Of a stretch of 35,416 nt of DNA, positions 5,502 to 13,948 are shown in pieces. The stretch spans positions 1-35,416 of the forward strand of contig JAFXDK010000078.1 in assembly GCA_017521805.1 (NCBI GenBank). Reading direction: 5' to 3'. Each line of letters opens with the position of its first letter. Position 1 is the stretch's first letter. This DNA is from Ruminococcus sp. (GTDB lineage: Bacteria; Bacillota; Clostridia; Oscillospirales; Ruminococcaceae). The notes beneath the pieces were generated by a model. The model was not told the origin of the DNA. It saw nothing but the letters and a program-made list of their open reading frames with translations, and did no database searches. The translations under genes were made by a program, and so were the position numbers.

Positions 5502-7181
5502 TTATACGGAGAAGGTGCTTCTTACAAGCTCGTCGATTGATGTCTGACCAGCCTGTACAAGCTCGGAAGCGTTATCACGAAGAAGCTTTGTACCATTAGC
5601 TCTTGCAGCCTGCTCGATTTCCTCTTTGCCGCCGCCTGCTGCGATAATAGCAGATACCTTAGCTGTACAGTGAATAATCTCGTGAATAGCAGTTCTTCCC
5701 TTATAACCTGTATTGTTGCAGTTGGAGCATCCTACAGGCTCGCAAATCTCAATAGAGGAGGGAATACCCATGAGCTCGTTTTCTTCCTCTGTGGATAATC
5801 TTGGTCTCTTACAGTTAGGACAGAGAACCTTAACAAGTCGCTGTGCAATAACGCCGATAAGCGAAGTAGCAACCATGTATGAAGCAACACCCATATCAAC
5901 AAGTCGAACAACTGTTGAAGCGGCGTCGTTTGTATGAAGTGTGGAAAGTACAAGGTGACCTGTGATAGCGGCACGGATACCGATATCCGCTGTTTCCGTA
6001 TCACGCATCTCACCGATCATAACGATATCAGGGTCCTGACGGAGAATTGAACGGAGGGCAGCTGCGAATGTCATACCTGCCTTCTGGTTTACCTGACACT
6101 GATTGATTCCGTCGATAGCCTTTTCGACAGGGTCCTCAACAGTAACAACGTTTACATTTGGACGAGCAATTTCACCGAGAGCAGCGTAAAGAGTTGTTGT
6201 TTTACCTGAACCGGTAGGTCCTGTTACGAGGATAACGCCGTGAGGAACTCGGAGCATTGACTCAAAGAGCTGATAGTTATAGTCGGACATACCCAGATCG
6301 GTAATCTTACGAAGAGCAATTTGTCCTGTTGAAAGAATTCGGATAACGATTTTTTCACCGTGAACCATAGGAAGTGAGGATACACGGACATCAAGAGTAC
6401 AGCCGTCAACAACCTGTGTGAAACGTCCGTCCTGAGGTATTCTCTTTTCAGCGATATTCATGCCGCTGATGAGCTTGAAACGTGTTGTAAGAGCACTATG
6501 TACAGCAGATGAGATATTCATAAGCTCTACAAGGTCACCGTTTACACGGATACGAATACGTGTATACTTATCGAAAGGCTCGATATGAATATCGGTAGCG
6601 TCGGCTCTGAATGAGTTTTCAACAATTGTTGTAGCAAGCTTAACGATAGGAGCAGACTCAACTCGGTCCTGTGCCTCCTGATCCTCGATAGAACCGCCGA
6701 GGTCGTTAGCCATAGCGTTTACACCTTCGAGAACGTTATCAACGTTCTGCATTGAATAGCACTTACCGATAGCCTTATTGATAGCAGAAGTGGTTGCAAG
6801 TACAGGAACAGTGTCCATACCTGTTGAAACCTTGATATCCTCCAGTACAATAAAGTTTACAGGGTCATTTGTAGCAACTGTAAGTCTTTTACCCTGAATG
6901 TTGATGGCGATTACTGTGTGCTTTCTTGCCAGCTGCTCAGGAACCTTCTGTACAGCGTCTGTGTTGATATCGATATTGTCGAGGTCAACATACTGTACTC
7001 TCAGCTTTCCTGCAAGAGCTTTGGTGAAATTGACTTCCGTCATAAATCCAAGCTCTACAACAACATCGCCGAACTTTTTAGCACCATTCGATTCTTTCTG
7101 GACCTGAAGAACTTTCTGTAACTGTTCCTCGTTCAACAGACCCTGACTAACTAAGTAGTCGCCGATTCTCTCGTTTCTCAT
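5502..7181 (-). CDS. pilB: Type IV pilus assembly ATPase PilB
   Basis: A 559-aa GspE/PilB ATPase that powers pilus extension through the PilC platform. It has an N-terminal MshEN-type domain ('RIGDYLVSQGLLNEEQLQKVL'), then a catalytic domain with Walker A GPTGSGKTTT, Walker B DIVMIGEMRD and the His box TGHLVLSTLHT. A tetracysteine zinc motif follows (CPNCKRP ... CEPVGCSNC). The start is the ATG at 7181, with GGAGG 7 bases upstream; an in-frame TTG at 7187 sits against the RBS and is unlikely. It is divergent from pilD, with 130 bases between, and transcribed with pilT. Confidence 0.95.
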   Translation of the reverse strand: MRNERIGDYLVSQGLLNEEQLQKVLQVQKESNGAKKFGDVVVELGFMTEVNFTKALAGKLRVQYVDLDNIDINTDAVQKVPEQLARKHTVIAINIQGKRLTVATNDPVNFIVLEDIKVSTGMDTVPVLATTSAINKAIGKCYSMQNVDNVLEGVNAMANDLGGSIEDQEAQDRVESAPIVKLATTIVENSFRADATDIHIEPFDKYTRIRIRVNGDLVELMNISSAVHSALTTRFKLISGMNIAEKRIPQDGRFTQVVDGCTLDVRVSSLPMVHGEKIVIRILSTGQIALRKITDLGMSDYNYQLFESMLRVPHGVILVTGPTGSGKTTTLYAALGEIARPNVNVVTVEDPVEKAIDGINQCQVNQKAGMTFAAALRSILRQDPDIVMIGEMRDTETADIGIRAAITGHLVLSTLHTNDAASTVVRLVDMGVASYMVATSLIGVIAQRLVKVLCPNCKRPRLSTEEENELMGIPSSIEICEPVGCSNCNNTGYKGRTAIHEIIHCTAKVSAIIAAGGGKEEIEQAARANGTKLLRDNASELVQAGQTSIDELVRSTFSV

Positions 7182-7243
7182 ATTCAAACCTCCGCTAATT
7201 TTTTAAAGCTGCCCCTTTTTTTCGGAACAATCTTAAATAATAC

Positions 7244-7272
7244 TTGAAAAAATTGAAATAATATGATATAAT
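7244..7272 (+). promoter_or_regulatory. pilD promoter
   Basis: TTGAAA (7244-7249), 17-base spacer, TATAAT (7267-7272), then AAGGAGG at 7297 and the pilD ATG at 7312. Confidence 0.8.
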
Positions 7273-7283
7273 TATTTTGTCAA
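7255..7283 (-). promoter_or_regulatory. Possible pilB-pilT promoter, overlapping the pilD promoter
   Basis: Minus strand TTGACA (7278-7283) with, 17 bases on, a poor -10 TATTTC (7255-7260). The -35 is perfect but the -10 is weak. If real, it faces and overlaps the pilD promoter. Confidence 0.4.
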
Positions 7284-7311
7284 TAATTATTATGTAAGGA
7301 GGTCAAAAACA

Positions 7312-8157
7312 ATGTCTGATTTCGTTAATATGCTCCATGATCCTTTCACGGAGTTACCGTTCAAACTTGTGTTTTTAACCATTATTTTTCTCTTTGGCAT
7401 CTGTATCGGAAGTTTTCTGAATGTGGTAATTATCAGGCTTCCTATGGAAAACCCTGAGGACCGTTCTTTGACAAAACGTTCCTCACACTGCATGACATGC
7501 GGTACACCAATACGACCTATCGACCTTATTCCCGTATTCAGCTGGATTTTCCTCCGCGGAAAATGTCACAGTTGCGGCGAAAAGATATCTGCAAGATATC
7601 CCATTGTCGAAAGCCTTAACGGCATACTTTATGTCCTCACATTCATGATACTGGATATAAATGCTAAAGCCATAATAACCTGCGTTCTGATGTCCCTGCT
7701 TATCGTTATAGGCTTTATGGATTGGGACACTCAGGAAATTGATCTTGTTATTGTCGGTCTTATTCTTCTCCTTGCAGTTCCCGCCGCAATTTTCACCGAT
7801 GATGTGAAGCTTATTCACAGAATTATCGGCGCACTTGCTATCAGCGTTCCTTTCTTTATTATCGGAGAGGTAAGCAGACCTATCATCCGTAAGAAATACG
7901 GAGAGGATTTCCGTGCAATTGAACTTGGCGATACGGCGTTGATGTTTGCCGCAGGCGCTCTGCTCGGAACACAGGCTGTTATCGTTTCAGCATTTGTTGG
8001 AATTCTTGTTGCGGCATTCATCGGCGTAATTATCAAGATTGTCACAAAGGATTCAAAATTTGCCTTTGGTCCATATCTTTCAATCGGTATTGCCATTGCG
8101 ATGCTCTGGGGAAACAGTCTCGCGGACTGGTACATAAAGCTTATTACAATTGAGTAA
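7312..8157 (+). CDS. pilD: Prepilin peptidase PilD
   Basis: A 281-aa polytopic membrane aspartic protease that cuts prepilin leaders after Gly and usually methylates the new N-terminus. The N-terminal cytoplasmic loop holds a double CxxC zinc motif (CMTCG ... CHSCG). The two expected catalytic aspartates fall in MDWDTQEIDL and in ELGDTAL, the latter the family's GD motif. About seven to eight hydrophobic segments follow. It is the only pilus gene here on the plus strand, convergent with the minor pilin operon. Five prepilins with classic G^F/M-x-x-x-E sites in this window are its likely substrates. Confidence 0.95.
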   Translation: MSDFVNMLHDPFTELPFKLVFLTIIFLFGICIGSFLNVVIIRLPMENPEDRSLTKRSSHCMTCGTPIRPIDLIPVFSWIFLRGKCHSCGEKISARYPIVESLNGILYVLTFMILDINAKAIITCVLMSLLIVIGFMDWDTQEIDLVIVGLILLLAVPAAIFTDDVKLIHRIIGALAISVPFFIIGEVSRPIIRKKYGEDFRAIELGDTALMFAAGALLGTQAVIVSAFVGILVAAFIGVIIKIVTKDSKFAFGPYLSIGIAIAMLWGNSLADWYIKLITIE

Positions 8158-8177
8158 TCTTAAAAGCAAAAATAATT

Positions 8178-8212
8178 ACAGGCAGCAGCATTTAACTGCT
8201 GCCTGTTTCTTT
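8178..8212. terminator. Bidirectional terminator between pilD and the pilC operon
   Basis: Perfect 11-bp stem (8178-8188 with 8196-8206, arm ACAGGCAGCAG), 7-base loop, with TTTCTTT on the plus side and a T-rich stretch on the minus side. It can end both convergent units. Confidence 0.85.
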
Positions 8213-8223
8213 ACTAAAGGTTA

Positions 8224-9396
8224 TTAATCATAAGTAATATTTGTGTCAAAGATTTCTTCGGGCATGATATAGATGATATATATATCGTCTGTTATTCTAT
8301 CTTCATCCAATCTAGGTGTATACTCTGTATATGCAAGTTTTGCGCTTCCGCCCATAACCGGAGTATATACGAGGTCACCGGTATCATTGCGTTCTTTCTT
8401 GACATATCTTACTTCTGAGGCACTATTTGCATTTACAACATTTGTAAGAGCCATAGTTGCCGCACTAAGATGTGCAGGAGATTTGAACACCGGCATGAAC
8501 TCTGCAGGATCAACGCCCTCATAAAGTACATCTTCCTTATGATCAACGTCATCATCCTGACGGTAGGAAACAATATTCATACTAAAGTTACGACCTGCCT
8601 GTATCTCAATAGGGTCGTCAACTAATTCATCAGCATCCTTAGCATAAAGCATGGGATACAGTCTGCTGTAGTATGATCTGTTTGCAGAAGCATACGACTT
8701 TGAAGAACCGTCTGTAGCATAGTAATTTTCAGGATCTTTCAATGGGTCAAGCGTATAGAAGCCTGTTTTGAAATAGTAATTGTAATCCTCATAATGTTCT
8801 TCATTAATCAACGGTCTGTTCATGTAACAACCGGGAATTGGATTACCGTCTGCATCTGTAACAGAGATTTTTACACCCGATAGTTCTGTAACTGTTCCGT
8901 CGCTCTCAGTAACCTTGTCAGCACAAGTGAACTCATATACAGTTTCATAAATCTGACCAGGCTCAAGTCCTAAAGCATTGCCATCAGTATTAATAAATTT
9001 CATAAGACGAACTCTGCCTTTTAAAGGAACAGGTTTTTTAGCATCAGTCGGATCGGGGGCAACTGCACCGTCAAGAACATCATCTATAAAGAGTCTTATT
9101 GCTTCTTCCTCATTAATTTCAACTTCCAGATTATCTTCTTCACTTTCATTATGCATCGGCTTACATAACGCTCCGTTATATACTCGCATAAATTCAGCAT
9201 AGTGAAGCGAATTATCAATATATTCACTTATATTATCCGCATATGCTGCTGTACGCTCACGAACAGAAGTCTTACTCATAATCTTTGCTACAGGGTCTAT
9301 AAGAGACATTACAAGCGTCATAATTACGCCGAAAATAGACACAACTATGAGTAATTCTATAAGCGTAAAACCTTTAAGCTTTCTCTTATTATGCAT
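8224..9396 (-). CDS. Type IV prepilin-like minor pilin (390 aa)
   Basis: Begins MHNKRKLKG^FTLIELLIVVSIFG with Glu5, so it is a prepilin peptidase substrate. The ~360-residue soluble head is large for a pilin, rich in Asp, Glu and Tyr, and shows no domain I recognise. Last gene of the pilC operon. The ATG at 9396 is chosen because GGAGGG lies directly upstream; an earlier in-frame ATG at 9414 overlaps the stop of the previous gene (ATGA) but has no RBS. Large minor pilins of this kind usually form part of a priming or tip complex; that assignment is inferred. Confidence 0.88.
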   Translation of the reverse strand: MHNKRKLKGFTLIELLIVVSIFGVIMTLVMSLIDPVAKIMSKTSVRERTAAYADNISEYIDNSLHYAEFMRVYNGALCKPMHNESEEDNLEVEINEEEAIRLFIDDVLDGAVAPDPTDAKKPVPLKGRVRLMKFINTDGNALGLEPGQIYETVYEFTCADKVTESDGTVTELSGVKISVTDADGNPIPGCYMNRPLINEEHYEDYNYYFKTGFYTLDPLKDPENYYATDGSSKSYASANRSYYSRLYPMLYAKDADELVDDPIEIQAGRNFSMNIVSYRQDDDVDHKEDVLYEGVDPAEFMPVFKSPAHLSAATMALTNVVNANSASEVRYVKKERNDTGDLVYTPVMGGSAKLAYTEYTPRLDEDRITDDIYIIYIMPEEIFDTNITYD

Positions 9397-9410
9397 TGCA
9401 CTCCCTCCTA

Positions 9411-9932
9411 TCATTCTGGTTCAGCTTCACCAAGATCATCGTCAGGGTCAGCTCCACCGTCTTCATCATCAGGGTCAGCTTCTTCGGGACTTTCATCCGG
9501 AGCATCATCAGCATCTCCCTCGTCCTCTTTTGCAGCTGTACCAGTTTCAGTCTGAATATCATCAATAAATCTCATATTGAGTCCACCACCGAATTCATCC
9601 TGATGTGCAGTCATTTGCTCACTGTCGTAAACTGCGTACAAGTCTCCGATAAGAGAAATATTGCCTACAACACCCTCAGGGGAAAGAATGATTTCAACTC
9701 CTGTTTCTATCTCAACATTTGCTCCGTTTTTGCTTTTTCCCTGCGCAACAGGAGCCTGGATTGCAACACGATCATTAATATCGTTGGCAGATCTGAGGTA
9801 AGAATTTATAGCGTTAGATGTTGCTACAAGAACTGAAGTCATTACTGCAACTATAGCTATTGCAATAATAATTTCCAAAAGAGTCATGCCCTTTAAAACT
9901 TTTTTTCTTAATTTAAGTTTAAGTTTTTTCAT
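9411..9932 (-). CDS. Minor prepilin with acidic Asp/Glu/Pro tail (173 aa)
   Basis: Has a long basic leader (MKKLKLKLRKKVLKG) and the cleavage site G^MTLLEIIIAIAIV, Met at +1 and Glu at +5. The head is short (~100 residues) and is followed by a ~38-residue low-complexity tail made almost only of Asp, Glu, Pro, Gly and Ala, with a repeated ADPDD unit. GGAGGG precedes the ATG. It sits 12 bases after the PilX-like gene. GspH/GspI-like size suggests a minor pilin of the tip complex. The tail is unusual and could bind cations or a basic partner, which is speculation. Confidence 0.88.
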   Translation of the reverse strand: MKKLKLKLRKKVLKGMTLLEIIIAIAIVAVMTSVLVATSNAINSYLRSANDINDRVAIQAPVAQGKSKNGANVEIETGVEIILSPEGVVGNISLIGDLYAVYDSEQMTAHQDEFGGGLNMRFIDDIQTETGTAAKEDEGDADDAPDESPEEADPDDEDGGADPDDDLGEAEPE

Positions 9933-9944
9933 AGCCGCCCTCCT

Positions 9945-12900
9945 TTAGAATTCGCTGTAATAAAGAACCTTATACCAGAATTCCTTATCTTTCTTATATG
10001 CGTCAGTAATCTCTTTATCATCACTAGGAATATATATACAATTGAGCATATTCTTACTGTATGCAGAGTTTACGTTTACACAACCAATAACAACCTGAGT
10101 AGACTCAGCTGTTCCGGATACCTTTTTAAATTCACCGCCTGCGTAATAATTACCCTTTATTACATCGTAATTATTATACACAAAGCTTTCGATACCCGAA
10201 CCTGTTCCGCCGTTTATACTGAGCTTAAGGTAAGGTGAAATAATATTTGCAGTTATAAGTCCCATATTTTCGCAAGTGAATGAACTTTCCTCTGCACCAT
10301 ATATAAATACATTTGGTGTGGGGTCACCTTCTAAATCCTTTATAGCTTTATAACCCTCAATAGCAGATGAATTATAACTGAATTTTGCACTGCCACCTTT
10401 AGTTGCATTATAATATGTTTTTGTCATAATACCGCCGTTGCCATTGTGCACTAAATCTCCTGTAATGTAGAAGTAAACATTACCGCCACCCTTGCTGTCA
10501 TCAATAAATATGTTTTTACTATTCTGTATGCTTAAACTATCTATTACGATAAGCATATTATTATCACCGGGAGTAATTACAATATTCTTATCTACATTAG
10601 CTATATTCAATGTACAGTTTTCAGTAATAACATAACAATCGTTACCTTCAAAATCCTTACCATCTGCCAATGAAGTAAGAACGTTGTCTTTTGCACCACT
10701 AAGTAGCTCAGATACACCTTCAGGAAGCTCAGCTGCTTCATAGGGGTTAGCAACATCTTTAAGAACCTCTTCCATGGTTCTGACAATTTTACCCTCTGCA
10801 CCGTAATTTACTCCGTTATCATCATCTAAACCTAAGATTACAAGTCTCTTTGCGTATCTTGGATAAATATAATCTGTTTCTTCGTTTACAGATTCTAGAT
10901 ATTCTTCAGGCTTAGGATATGTAGCGCCGCCCTTTGAGTATCTATATGTAAAAGTTTTACCCGCTACCTTTACATAATCAGTGCTGATTTTATACTCATA
11001 TCTTTGGCCGCCGTGTTCAATAGAATATTTACCGTCAACACCGGGACCGCCAGGACCACCTGGACCAGGACCGGCAGCTTCTGTAAAGCTTCCGCTTACA
11101 ACACTTGTTTTGATATAAAAACCTTCAAGGTCATTGTCATCATGCTCGCCTCGTCCACCGGGACCGGGTCTCTTCAGAGGCTCTATATCAGCATAATATT
11201 TATCAAGCTCTGATTCCTTGAATTCGCCCCAGGCAAATCTGCACTGAATATTAAAATCAATCGAGTCTATAGCTTCGGGATCTGTCGGACGTATACTGCG
11301 GTCTCCGTCCTGTTTCATTGTGTAGTATATTCTGATATCCTCAACGAACTCAGGTACAGGTACATCTTCTATTGTAGCGTCTTTCTGGAATTCACCGCCT
11401 ACAAATACGGTACCGTCATCGAGAAGCGCACCATTAGGAGCTACATATTTACCCTCATATAATCCGCTTTCATCAAGTTCAGGAGTATATACATAATAGT
11501 AGCCTACTTCATTAGGAATTTCAACTTCTATTCGCTCCCCGTCAGATTTAAGATACTCATTATATATCTCATATCCATCTGATACAGTGAGATTTGTGAT
11601 GCTGTCAATTGTATCACCGCTGTAGATATGACCGCCAACAACAACGTTTCCGTTTATTGTTACATTAGATTCAAGCTTTAAATCGCCCTCAACTCTGACA
11701 TCACCCTCGACAGTAGTGCCTCCGAGAGTAAGATTTCCATTTGAACAAATCTGTCCACGGACATCTACATTATCTCCGTCTGCATGAATTTTCTTAACAA
11801 CTGATTCAGACCAATTGTATAAACCGCTTTCAATATGATCAATTGTAATTACATTTTCTCCGCCTTCATCCATACAGTAGAGATTACCTGTAATTACGCT
11901 TCCCTGATCTGCGCCGTCATATGTTCTGCCGCATTCAATTGTACCGCAGAATATATTAAGCGGAAAGTCCTGTTTATCACTTTTATTTCCGAGTGTTACA
12001 AGACCCTTTTCACCGGTTATAGTACCGTCCACATAAATATATGGAACGTCTGTAAAACCTAAATTTGCACTTTTATCGCCAAGATATATATAATTACACT
12101 TACTATCATCCTTAGAGTTTACAGCAAATACCAAATCGCCCCATACTGTAATACCCGTCTTGGGACCGGGGAATACAAAACCGCTCCAGTTCTGTATATA
12201 CATGTTATTGTTCACAAACAAATCTGCTTCTACTATGGCTCCTTGGTTTTGAGCAAAGAAAGCATTTGCAACAAACACATTTCCGTTTTCATCATTGGTT
12301 TTTACTACTTCTGCATGACCGCCGTCTTTAAACTGAATTTTACCAAAACCTTCAATTTTCGTATCATCATCATCAGGATTCAGACTTCCTGTTCTGTCAT
12401 TATCTCTGTACACATGCTTGTTGCTGTATACATACTTCTTAGCTGTGTCAAGATCAGGAAGTGTGATATAGGCACCGCCAACAATGTTGGTCTGACATGG
12501 CAGAGAAGCATTGGCAATAGTAACGAAGCCTGCACCGCCGCTGCTTGAACCTTCGTCGTCATCTTCCTCATGTTTAAGAACATATACAGAAGATGTAGAC
12601 TCAACTCCTGACATTCTTACAGTAGCTGTAAACTTCAGAAGGTCTCTTGTTTCCCAACTTTTCTTAGTAACATCATAGTACTGTTTTGTTCCGGCGTGAG
12701 TGATAATTACATCCTCAACGTGTCCAAGAGAGCCTAATCTATTATGATCAGCTGAATTATTAACCTGAACAGGAACTCGTATAGGATCACCGCCGGGGCC
12801 GAGGTCACCGACAAGATCAGCATACGCCTGACCGGAGCTTGTGCCGTTATCAATAGCCCTGATAGCAGCTTCGGCTACAGCACGAGCTGTAATTCCTGTC

Positions 12901-13049
12901 TGTGCACTTGAATAATTTACATGAGCTCTGTTGTTATTTGCAACCGCAAGAGCCATAGTTCCAAACAGGAACACTATAAGAATTGACATTACAAATACAA
13001 CTGTCAGCAAAACTGAGCCGCGTTGTTTTCTATTCTTATCTGTTTTCAT
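9945..13049 (-). CDS. Giant PilX-like pilus protein with repetitive beta-rich body (1034 aa)
   Basis: The N-terminus (KQRGSVLLTVVFVMSILIV, then NNNRAHVNYSSAQTG-x-ARAVAEAA) matches the pattern of PilX-type N-terminal domains, with Gly before Ser and no Glu at +5, like GspK/PilX tip subunits. Residues ~430-480 have bactofilin-like hexad repeats (GNLTLGG, EGDVRVEGDLKLES, NVTINGNVVVGG), expected to form a beta-helix. Gly/Pro-rich linkers occur near 630 and 660-675 (GPGGPGGPG). At 1034 aa it is several times the usual PilX size of about 200. It lies in the pilC operon after pilO, where minor pilins are expected. I infer a tip-located pilin carrying an adhesive body; no known binding domain is visible. 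RBS AAAGGCGG. Confidence 0.85.
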   Translation of the reverse strand: MKTDKNRKQRGSVLLTVVFVMSILIVFLFGTMALAVANNNRAHVNYSSAQTGITARAVAEAAIRAIDNGTSSGQAYADLVGDLGPGGDPIRVPVQVNNSADHNRLGSLGHVEDVIITHAGTKQYYDVTKKSWETRDLLKFTATVRMSGVESTSSVYVLKHEEDDDEGSSSGGAGFVTIANASLPCQTNIVGGAYITLPDLDTAKKYVYSNKHVYRDNDRTGSLNPDDDDTKIEGFGKIQFKDGGHAEVVKTNDENGNVFVANAFFAQNQGAIVEADLFVNNNMYIQNWSGFVFPGPKTGITVWGDLVFAVNSKDDSKCNYIYLGDKSANLGFTDVPYIYVDGTITGEKGLVTLGNKSDKQDFPLNIFCGTIECGRTYDGADQGSVITGNLYCMDEGGENVITIDHIESGLYNWSESVVKKIHADGDNVDVRGQICSNGNLTLGGTTVEGDVRVEGDLKLESNVTINGNVVVGGHIYSGDTIDSITNLTVSDGYEIYNEYLKSDGERIEVEIPNEVGYYYVYTPELDESGLYEGKYVAPNGALLDDGTVFVGGEFQKDATIEDVPVPEFVEDIRIYYTMKQDGDRSIRPTDPEAIDSIDFNIQCRFAWGEFKESELDKYYADIEPLKRPGPGGRGEHDDNDLEGFYIKTSVVSGSFTEAAGPGPGGPGGPGVDGKYSIEHGGQRYEYKISTDYVKVAGKTFTYRYSKGGATYPKPEEYLESVNEETDYIYPRYAKRLVILGLDDDNGVNYGAEGKIVRTMEEVLKDVANPYEAAELPEGVSELLSGAKDNVLTSLADGKDFEGNDCYVITENCTLNIANVDKNIVITPGDNNMLIVIDSLSIQNSKNIFIDDSKGGGNVYFYITGDLVHNGNGGIMTKTYYNATKGGSAKFSYNSSAIEGYKAIKDLEGDPTPNVFIYGAEESSFTCENMGLITANIISPYLKLSINGGTGSGIESFVYNNYDVIKGNYYAGGEFKKVSGTAESTQVVIGCVNVNSAYSKNMLNCIYIPSDDKEITDAYKKDKEFWYKVLYYSEF

Positions 13050-13076
13050 TTTACATACCGCCTTTCCGTTATTGTA

Positions 13077-13173
13077 GACTTGTTTTAACTCCCCTTACGC
13101 TGATTCCTTGTTTTTCCACAGCTAACACAGCATTTGCGGAATCAAAACAAGTCCGTTTTTTATAACTTCAGCG
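13077..13173. other. Structured spacer between pilO-like and pilX-like genes
   Basis: Inverted repeat GACTTGTTTT (13077-13086) with AAAACAAGTC (13144-13153) continues directly into GATTCC (13102-13107) with GGAATC (13138-13143). A competing pair, CGCTGA (13098-13103) with TCAGCG (13168-13173), cannot form at the same time without a pseudoknot. A T-run (13156-13160) follows the stem only on the plus strand. It could set expression of the downstream pilX-like gene in the minus transcript. Confidence 0.5.
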
Positions 13174-13183
13174 TGAATAACTC

Positions 13184-13930
13184 TTATTCCATTTCGAGAT
13201 ATGGCTCATCCATTTCAAATACAGAATAGAGAGTTACTATAAATGTGGCTGTGGGGAGCTTTTCTTCTTCAGATTCCTCTACTACTACGTCTTCGCGCTC
13301 CTTAATTTCGATATTCTTGAGCTGAACAGAATTGATAAGGATTGTTTCCTCCTGCTGTTCAAGAAGTTCCATATACTTCCAGATATTTTCCTTTTCCTCA
13401 GCCTCTACAGTAATTTTGTATTCAGCTTGAACAACATCTTCTGCTGTTCTCTCGGAAAGTGAATCACTTTCAGCCTTATCCTTTTTAAGGAGCTGCTGCT
13501 GTGAACCATTGATATCAGCCTTTTTAAGTGCTTCCTCACCAACAATTGTGGGAGTGAAGTAATAATAGTCAAGTGAACTTTCGTTCATACTTTCAACTGC
13601 AAGGTTCATAATCTTAACTTCGCTTTCCTCAGCAAAGTTCTGCATATACTGGTCAAGCTTACGAGTATTATTAAAACTGTTGTAATCAACAAATGTTTCT
13701 GTAAAACCAATACCCTTGTCGTATGACTCATTGATATCGTCCTTGATACCATCAATTTCGGCAATCTTCTTATCGACCTCTGCCTGAGAAGACTGAACTT
13801 CTGAAAGTTTTTTCATATTAGACTTTCTATCGTCAATCTGAGGCTTTATTAAAAGGAAGAATCCTGCAAGAAGCAATGCTATTGCAAGGAGAACACCTAT
13901 AATAATTCGGTCTCTGTATGTTATTTTCAT
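13184..13930 (-). CDS. pilO: PilO-like pilus alignment protein
   Basis: A 248-aa bitopic protein: short cytoplasmic start, one membrane segment (~residues 9-28), a coiled coil (~30-70) and a C-terminal alpha/beta domain. This is the architecture of PilO, which with PilN bridges the cytoplasmic PilM ring to the cell surface. Similarity in primary sequence is weak, so the call rests on architecture and position directly after pilM-pilN. A Glu-rich insert (~220-230) is present. The gap to pilM-pilN is 18 bases with AGGGAGGTAG as RBS. Confidence 0.82.
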   Translation of the reverse strand: MKITYRDRIIIGVLLAIALLLAGFFLLIKPQIDDRKSNMKKLSEVQSSQAEVDKKIAEIDGIKDDINESYDKGIGFTETFVDYNSFNNTRKLDQYMQNFAEESEVKIMNLAVESMNESSLDYYYFTPTIVGEEALKKADINGSQQQLLKKDKAESDSLSERTAEDVVQAEYKITVEAEEKENIWKYMELLEQQEETILINSVQLKNIEIKEREDVVVEESEEEKLPTATFIVTLYSVFEMDEPYLEME

Positions 13931-13948
13931 TTCAATCTACCTCCCTAA

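Noticed and set aside
13144-13161. Plus-strand terminator (stem plus T-run) within the minus-strand pilus operon
   Set aside because: No plus-strand gene or promoter lies upstream for it to end; treated as part of a structured spacer instead.
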